A stretch of DNA of 64,000 nucleotides from Enterobacter pseudoroggenkampii (lineage in GTDB: Bacteria; Pseudomonadota; Gammaproteobacteria; Enterobacterales; Enterobacteriaceae), in contig NZ_JAPMLV010000007.1 in the NCBI RefSeq assembly GCF_026420145.1, forward strand, positions 1 to 64,000, written 5' to 3'. This document shows, in pieces, positions 58,977 to 64,000 of the stretch (the first letter of the stretch is position 1; every line of letters begins with the position of its first letter). The notes beneath the pieces are model-generated. The model saw nothing but the letters and a program-made list of their open reading frames with translations, did no database searches and was not told where the DNA came from. Made by a program: the position numbers and the translations under genes.

Positions 58977-59960
58977 ATGTTCAGTGCACCACCTGTACAA
59001 AAAGTTTCCGTGGTCATCCCGGTTTATAACGAGCAGGAGAGCCTGCCCGAGCTGATCCGCCGTACAACGGCCGCCTGTGACACGATGGGCAAGGCTTATG
59101 AAATTCTGTTGGTGGATGACGGCAGTAGCGATAATTCCGCACTGATGCTGACCGAAGCCGCGCAGGTTGAAGGCAGCCACATCGTAGCCGTGCTGCTCAA
59201 CCGCAACTACGGCCAGCACTCGGCGATTATGGCGGGGTTTAGCCACGTCACGGGCGATCTGATCATCACCCTGGATGCTGACCTGCAAAACCCGCCGGAA
59301 GAGATCCCGCGCCTGGTTGCCAAAGCCGATGAAGGTTATGACGTGGTCGGCACGGTACGTCAGAACCGCCAGGACAGCCTGTTCCGTAAGCTGGCGTCAC
59401 GCACCATTAACCGCCTGATCCAGCGCACCACCGGTAAAGCGATGGGTGACTACGGCTGCATGCTGCGCGCCTACCGTCGCCATATTGTCGACGCCATGCT
59501 GCATTGCCATGAGCGCAGCACCTTCATTCCGATTCTGGCGAACACCTTTGCCCGTAAGGCAACGGAAATCCCGGTTCTGCACGCCGAGCGCGAGCACGGG
59601 GAATCGAAGTACAGCTTTATGCGTCTCATCAACCTGATGTATGACCTCATCACCTGCCTGACCACCACGCCGCTGCGTCTGCTGAGCGTGTTCGGCAGCA
59701 TCATCGCCGTGGCCGGTTTTGCGCTGTCCGTTCTGCTGGTGGTACTGCGACTGGTCTTTGGCCCGCAGTGGGCGGCGGAAGGGGTCTTCATGCTCTTTGC
59801 CGTGCTGTTTATGTTCATCGGCGCCCAGTTTGTCGGAATGGGCCTTCTCGGTGAATACATTGGCCGTATCTATAACGATGTTCGCGCGCGTCCGCGCTAC
59901 TTTATTCAACGTGTTGTCCGTCAGGAACACAAAGCATCTCAAGAGGAAATTCACCCATGA
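58977..59960 (+). CDS. arnC: Undecaprenyl-phosphate 4-deoxy-4-formamido-L-arabinose transferase ArnC
   Basis: GT2 enzyme that moves formyl-Ara4N from UDP to undecaprenyl phosphate at the inner membrane. The ATG at 58977 gives 327 residues (E. coli 322). [15 protein letters not shown] is near the start, DDGSSDNS near 46 and the metal-binding DADLQNPPE near 99. Two C-terminal membrane helices lie at about 235-260 and 272-295. The frame is open upstream inside arnB. It overlaps arnA by 4 bp. Confidence 0.97.
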   Translation: MFSAPPVQKVSVVIPVYNEQESLPELIRRTTAACDTMGKAYEILLVDDGSSDNSALMLTEAAQVEGSHIVAVLLNRNYGQHSAIMAGFSHVTGDLIITLDADLQNPPEEIPRLVAKADEGYDVVGTVRQNRQDSLFRKLASRTINRLIQRTTGKAMGDYGCMLRAYRRHIVDAMLHCHERSTFIPILANTFARKATEIPVLHAEREHGESKYSFMRLINLMYDLITCLTTTPLRLLSVFGSIIAVAGFALSVLLVVLRLVFGPQWAAEGVFMLFAVLFMFIGAQFVGMGLLGEYIGRIYNDVRARPRYFIQRVVRQEHKASQEEIHP

Positions 59961-61939
59961 AAGCTGTTGTATTTGCCTATCACGATATGGGGTGCACGGG
60001 CACGCTGGCCCTGCTGGAAGCGGGCTATGACATTGCGGCAATCTTTACCCATCCGGACACCGCCGGAGAGAATAACTTTTTCGGCTCCGTGGCGCGTATC
60101 GCCGCCGAGCGTGGGATCCCGGTTTATGCGCCGGACGACGTAAATCACCCGCTGTGGGTGGATCGCATCCGCGCGCTCGCGCCTGATGTGATCTTCTCGT
60201 TCTACTATCGCAACCTGCTCTCCGACGAGATCTTAGGCCTGGCCGCAAAAGGCGCCTTTAACCTTCACGGTTCTCTGCTGCCGGCCTACCGTGGCCGCGC
60301 CCCGCTGAACTGGGTGCTGGTGAACGGTGAAACGGAAACGGGCGTGACGCTGCACCGCATGGTGCACCGTGCGGATGCGGGCGCTATCGTGGCACAGCAG
60401 AAGGTCGCTATTGATGCGGACGAAACTGCGCTGCAGCTGCATCACAAGCTGAACGCGACGGCACAGACGCTGCTGCGTGACGCGCTTCCCGCCATCCTCA
60501 GCGGCACCTTCAGCGAAACCGCGCAGGATGAGAGCAAGGCAAGCAGCTTTGGTCGCCGCGCGCCGGAAGATGGTCGTCTGGACTGGAACAAACCGGCCCG
60601 CCAGCTGCACAACCTGGTGCGCGCCGTAACCGATCCGTGGCCGGGCGCCTACAGCTTTGCGGGCGTAAGCAAATTCATCGTCTGGAAATCCCGCGTGCGT
60701 GACGACATTCCAGCGGCAAAACCGGGTACCGTCGTCTCCGTCTCCCCGCTGATTGTGAGCTGCGGCGAGCAGGCACTGGAGATCGTTACCGGACAAACCG
60801 ACAATGGCCTGTACGTTCAGGGCACACAGCTGGCGCAGTCGCTGGGCCTGGTGGCTGGGGCGCTGATCACCAGCGCACCGGTTGTTGCCATCAAACGCCG
60901 CACCCGCGTGCTGATCCTCGGCGTGAACGGTTTTATCGGTAACCACCTGACCGAACGTCTGCTTAAGGACGATAACTACGAGATTTACGGTCTGGATATC
61001 GGCGCGGATGCGATCAGCCGCTTCCTCGACAACCCGCGCTTCCACTTCGTGGAAGGGGACATCAGCATCCATTCCGAGTGGATTGAATACCACATTAAAA
61101 AATGCGACGTGGTGCTGCCGCTGGTCGCTATTGCCACGCCAATCGAGTACACCCGTAACCCGCTGCGCGTGTTTGAGCTGGACTTCGAAGAGAATCTGAA
61201 GATCATCCGCGACTGCGTGAAATACGACAAGCGCATCATCTTCCCGTCCACCTCTGAAGTGTACGGCATGTGTACCGATAAGAACTTCGATGAAGACACC
61301 TCCAACCTGGTGGTCGGGCCGATCAACAAACAGCGCTGGATTTACTCCGTCTCCAAACAGCTGCTGGACCGCGTGATTTGGGCCTACGGTGAGAAAGAGG
61401 GCCTGCGCTTTACCCTGTTCCGTCCGTTCAACTGGATGGGGCCACGTCTGGACAACCTGAACGCGGCGCGTATTGGCAGCTCCCGTGCGATCACCCAGCT
61501 GATCCTGAACCTGGTAGAAGGCTCGCCAATTAAGCTTATCGAAGGCGGGAAACAAAAACGCTGCTTTACGGATATCAGCGACGGTATCGAAGCGCTGTTC
61601 CGCATCATCGAAAACAAAGATAACCGCTGCAACGGTGAAATCATCAACATCGGCAACCCGGACAACGAAGCGAGCATTCGCGAGCTGGCCGAGATGCTGC
61701 TGGCCAGCTTTGAGCGTCATCCGCTGCGCGATAAATTCCCGCCGTTTGCCGGCTTCCGCGAAGTGGAAAGCAGCAGCTACTACGGAAAAGGGTATCAGGA
61801 CGTTGAGCACCGTAAGCCAAGCATTCGCAATGCGAAGCGCTGCCTGAACTGGACGCCGACCGTGAAGATGGAACAGACCATTGATGAAACGCTTGATTTC
61901 TTCCTGCGCACCGTGGAGCTGTCGGAACAGGTCTCATGA
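59957..61939 (+). CDS. arnA: Bifunctional UDP-glucuronate decarboxylase / UDP-Ara4N formyltransferase ArnA
   Basis: 660 residues, the E. coli length. The N-terminal domain (about 1-300) is the formyltransferase, with the catalytic His in [19 protein letters not shown] near 104. The C-terminal domain (about 315-660) is an extended SDR that oxidises and decarboxylates UDP-glucuronate; GVNGFIGNH binds NAD and YSVSKQ holds the catalytic Tyr/Lys. It overlaps arnC and arnD by 4 bp each, so translation is coupled. Confidence 0.98.
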   Translation: MKAVVFAYHDMGCTGTLALLEAGYDIAAIFTHPDTAGENNFFGSVARIAAERGIPVYAPDDVNHPLWVDRIRALAPDVIFSFYYRNLLSDEILGLAAKGAFNLHGSLLPAYRGRAPLNWVLVNGETETGVTLHRMVHRADAGAIVAQQKVAIDADETALQLHHKLNATAQTLLRDALPAILSGTFSETAQDESKASSFGRRAPEDGRLDWNKPARQLHNLVRAVTDPWPGAYSFAGVSKFIVWKSRVRDDIPAAKPGTVVSVSPLIVSCGEQALEIVTGQTDNGLYVQGTQLAQSLGLVAGALITSAPVVAIKRRTRVLILGVNGFIGNHLTERLLKDDNYEIYGLDIGADAISRFLDNPRFHFVEGDISIHSEWIEYHIKKCDVVLPLVAIATPIEYTRNPLRVFELDFEENLKIIRDCVKYDKRIIFPSTSEVYGMCTDKNFDEDTSNLVVGPINKQRWIYSVSKQLLDRVIWAYGEKEGLRFTLFRPFNWMGPRLDNLNAARIGSSRAITQLILNLVEGSPIKLIEGGKQKRCFTDISDGIEALFRIIENKDNRCNGEIINIGNPDNEASIRELAEMLLASFERHPLRDKFPPFAGFREVESSSYYGKGYQDVEHRKPSIRNAKRCLNWTPTVKMEQTIDETLDFFLRTVELSEQVS

Positions 61940-62838
61940 AAAAAGTCGGTTTACGCATTGATGTCGACACCTTCAGGGGAACGCGTGACGGCGTACCCAA
62001 ACTGCTGGAACTGCTGAGCAAGCACGGTGTGCGCTCCAGCATTTTCTTCAGCGTGGGGCCTGACAACATGGGACGCCATTTATGGCGTCTGGTTAAACCG
62101 GCATTTCTGTACAAAATGCTGCGCTCGCGCGCAGCATCCCTCTACGGCTGGGATATTTTGCTGGCCGGCACCGCCTGGCCCGGCAGACGCATCGGCGCGG
62201 GTAATGAAGCGGTAATCCGCGAGGCGGCGCAGCATCATGAGGTGGGTCTGCACGCCTGGGATCACCATGCCTGGCAAGCCTGGGCGGGCGTCTGGGATAT
62301 CCCGCGCCTGTCTCGTGAGGTCGAGCGTGGGATGCTGGAGCTGGAGGCCATTATCGGTCAGCCCGTGCGCTGCTCCGCCGTGGCGGGATGGCGTGCGGAT
62401 CAGCGCGTCGTGAAGGCCAAAGAGGCCTTCGCGTTTCGCTACAACAGCGATTGCCGTGGAACCGGGCCCTTTTTGCCGCTGTTAGGCGAAAATCGCTACG
62501 GTACGGTGCAAATTCCGGTCACGCTTCCCACCTGGGATGAAGTGGTTGGACGCGAGGTTAAGGCGGATGAGTTCAATCGCTACATTCTGGACCGCATTCA
62601 TCGTGACGCCGGTACGCCGGTGTATACCATCCATGCCGAAGTGGAAGGGATTGCGTATCAGCATGATTTCGACGAACTGCTGACGATGGCCGCTCAGGAG
62701 GGCATCGAATTCTGCCCGTTGAGCGAGCTGCTGCCAGACGACCTCAGTACCCTGCCCGTGGGAAAAGTTGTCCGTAATGAACTGGCTGGCCGGGAAGGCT
62801 GGCTTGGTTATCAACAAACCGTGAGTCCGGTCCCATGA
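61936..62838 (+). CDS. arnD: 4-deoxy-4-formamido-L-arabinose-phosphoundecaprenol deformylase ArnD
   Basis: Polysaccharide-deacetylase (NodB-like) enzyme that removes the formyl group from the lipid-linked sugar. The 300 residues equal the usual length. [10 protein letters not shown] at 7-16 contains the metal Asp pair, and [11 protein letters not shown] near 103 contains the metal His residues. It overlaps arnA and arnT by 4 bp each. Confidence 0.97.
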   Translation: MKKVGLRIDVDTFRGTRDGVPKLLELLSKHGVRSSIFFSVGPDNMGRHLWRLVKPAFLYKMLRSRAASLYGWDILLAGTAWPGRRIGAGNEAVIREAAQHHEVGLHAWDHHAWQAWAGVWDIPRLSREVERGMLELEAIIGQPVRCSAVAGWRADQRVVKAKEAFAFRYNSDCRGTGPFLPLLGENRYGTVQIPVTLPTWDEVVGREVKADEFNRYILDRIHRDAGTPVYTIHAEVEGIAYQHDFDELLTMAAQEGIEFCPLSELLPDDLSTLPVGKVVRNELAGREGWLGYQQTVSPVP

Positions 62839-64000
62839 AAACAGCCCGTTATGGCTTAGCGCTTCTCGCACTGTTTATCGTTTACTACCTCATTCCGGTC
62901 GATATCCGCCTGCTTTGGCAGCCTGATGAAACGCGCTATGCGGAAATCAGCCGCGAAATGCTGGCCTCCGGAGACTGGGTTGTCCCGCATTTCTTGGGGC
63001 TGCGTTACTTTGAAAAGCCAATTGCTGGCTACTGGGTCAACAGCATCGGGCAGATGCTGTTCGGGCACACGAACCTCGCCGTGCGCGCCGGGTCCATCTT
63101 CTCCACCGGTTTAGCCGCGCTGCTGGTTATCTGGATGGCCTGGCGTCTCTGGCGGGATAAGCGGACAGCCATTTTCTCCGGCCTGATCTTCCTGACCCTG
63201 TTCCTGGTGTATGGCATCGGCACGTATGCGGTGCTGGATCCTATCATCACCCTGTGGCTGGTGGCGGCGATGTGCAGCTTCTGGCTGGCGTCACAGGCCC
63301 AAACCGTTGCCGGAAAAGCGGGCGGCTATGTGCTGCTTGGGCTGGCCTGCGGGATGGGGGTGATGACCAAAGGCTTCCTGGCACTGGCGGTGCCGGTGAT
63401 TGGCGTGCTGCCGTGGGTGATCGCCCAGAAGCGCTGGAAAGAGGTGCTGATATTTGGCTGGCTCGCGATCCTGAGCTGCGTGCTGATTGTTCTGCCATGG
63501 GGGCTGGCCATTGCGCAGCGTGAGCCTGACTTCTGGCGTTACTTCTTTTGGGTGGAACATATTCAGCGTTTCGCCCAGAGCGACGCGCAGCACAAAGCCC
63601 CGTTCTGGTACTACATACCGTTCCTGATTGCGGGTAGCCTGCCGTGGCTGGCACTGCTGCCCGGCGCGTTTCGTCTCGGCTGGAATGACCGACAAAATGC
63701 GGGTGGCGGGTTCTATCTGCTGGGATGGGTGGTGATGCCGCTGCTGTTCTTCAGCATCGCCAAAGGCAAGCTGCCGACCTACATCCTGCCGTGTTTTGCC
63801 CCGCTGGCGATCCTGATGGCGCGCTATGCCTGCCTCGCGGCGGAGAAAGGCGCCAGAGCGTTGCGCATTAACGGCGGGATTAACCTGGCGTTTGGCGTTA
63901 TCGGCGTGGTGGCGGCGCTGGTGGTCTCCCCGTGGGGACTGTCTAAGCATCCGGTCTGGACCTCGGTCGAACTGTATAAAGTGTTCTGCGCGGTGGTCGC
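62835..64000 (+). CDS. arnT: Lipid A 4-amino-4-deoxy-L-arabinosyltransferase ArnT, truncated by window end
   Basis: GT83 inner-membrane enzyme that transfers L-Ara4N from undecaprenyl phosphate to lipid A on the periplasmic face. About 388 codons are present, of about 550 expected; the rest lies beyond 64000. The first membrane helix (about 5-23) is followed by the catalytic-loop motif [14 protein letters not shown] near 30-43. Further helices cover about 80-385. The ATG overlaps the arnD stop by 4 bp. arnE and arnF should follow outside. Confidence 0.95.
   Translation, partial: MKTARYGLALLALFIVYYLIPVDIRLLWQPDETRYAEISREMLASGDWVVPHFLGLRYFEKPIAGYWVNSIGQMLFGHTNLAVRAGSIFSTGLAALLVIWMAWRLWRDKRTAIFSGLIFLTLFLVYGIGTYAVLDPIITLWLVAAMCSFWLASQAQTVAGKAGGYVLLGLACGMGVMTKGFLALAVPVIGVLPWVIAQKRWKEVLIFGWLAILSCVLIVLPWGLAIAQREPDFWRYFFWVEHIQRFAQSDAQHKAPFWYYIPFLIAGSLPWLALLPGAFRLGWNDRQNAGGGFYLLGWVVMPLLFFSIAKGKLPTYILPCFAPLAILMARYACLAAEKGARALRINGGINLAFGVIGVVAALVVSPWGLSKHPVWTSVELYKVFCAVV

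Noticed and set aside
60233..61810. 525-codon minus-strand frame opposite arnA
   Set aside because: It is a codon-bias shadow of arnA, with no ribosome site or recognised domain.

Overview
The window is core chromosome of a member of the Enterobacteriaceae, most likely Enterobacter (E. cloacae complex) or a close relative such as Lelliottia or Leclercia. Nearly all proteins are full-length orthologues of E. coli proteins in E. coli-like blocks. The differences are block joins unlike E. coli K-12, an added second GH8 enzyme and GH5 cellulase, a padC gene, and arnBCADT lying beside padC. The genus is inferred from content and gene order; no search was run. I see no prophage, insertion sequence, CRISPR array, tRNA or defence island.

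Layout. 1-2201: 3' end of a 5S rRNA gene, its terminator, then murB-birA. 2218-17432: a cellulose locus with a stand-alone GH8 gene, bcsEFG on the minus strand and bcsRQABZC on the plus strand. 17552-32083: the block that follows bcs in E. coli (pdeK, dctA, yhjJ, kdgK, pdeH, yhjG, yhjE, yhjD, yhjC, yhjB), plus an SDR gene. 32062-37847: a lysozyme-fold protein lacking its catalytic residue, a GNAT, an STY4199-like membrane protein, treF and a secreted GH5 cellulase. 37983-47968: gor, rlmJ, prlC-rsmJ, uspA, uspB, an unknown, pitA, yhiN. 48001-57383: accessory genes, namely a hydroxyacid/aldolase/transporter/IclR cluster, a K+ channel-like protein, a TerC protein, a HAD phosphatase, a small secreted protein, an SDR, and a LysR-padC pair. 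57836-64000: arnBCADT (lipid A 4-amino-4-deoxy-L-arabinose), with arnT cut by the window end.

How the genes work together. BcsA/BcsB make and extrude cellulose, BcsC exports it, BcsZ trims it, BcsG with BcsF adds phosphoethanolamine, and BcsE (with BcsR and BcsQ) gives c-di-GMP-responsive assembly. Two EAL phosphodiesterases nearby (PdeK, and PdeH behind a flagellar sigma-28 promoter) lower c-di-GMP, and two further glycosidases (GH8, GH5) could cut beta-1,4-glucans. The region thus groups production, control and hydrolysis of cellulose.

Non-coding structure. A palindromic unit with a CCCTCTCCC arm occurs six times, always between convergent genes. Two REP elements are present. Several operators can be read: sigma-28 for pdeH, a KdgR-like site for kdgK, sigma-32-like for prlC, and a perfect inverted repeat between the LysR gene and padC. 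The most unusual signal is a promoter module of about 113 bp present twice with identical internal spacing, before the aldolase/dehydrogenase pair and before the transporter of the IclR cluster. It marks a small regulon whose substrate is unknown. No clearly new multi-gene system was found; that cluster is the best candidate.
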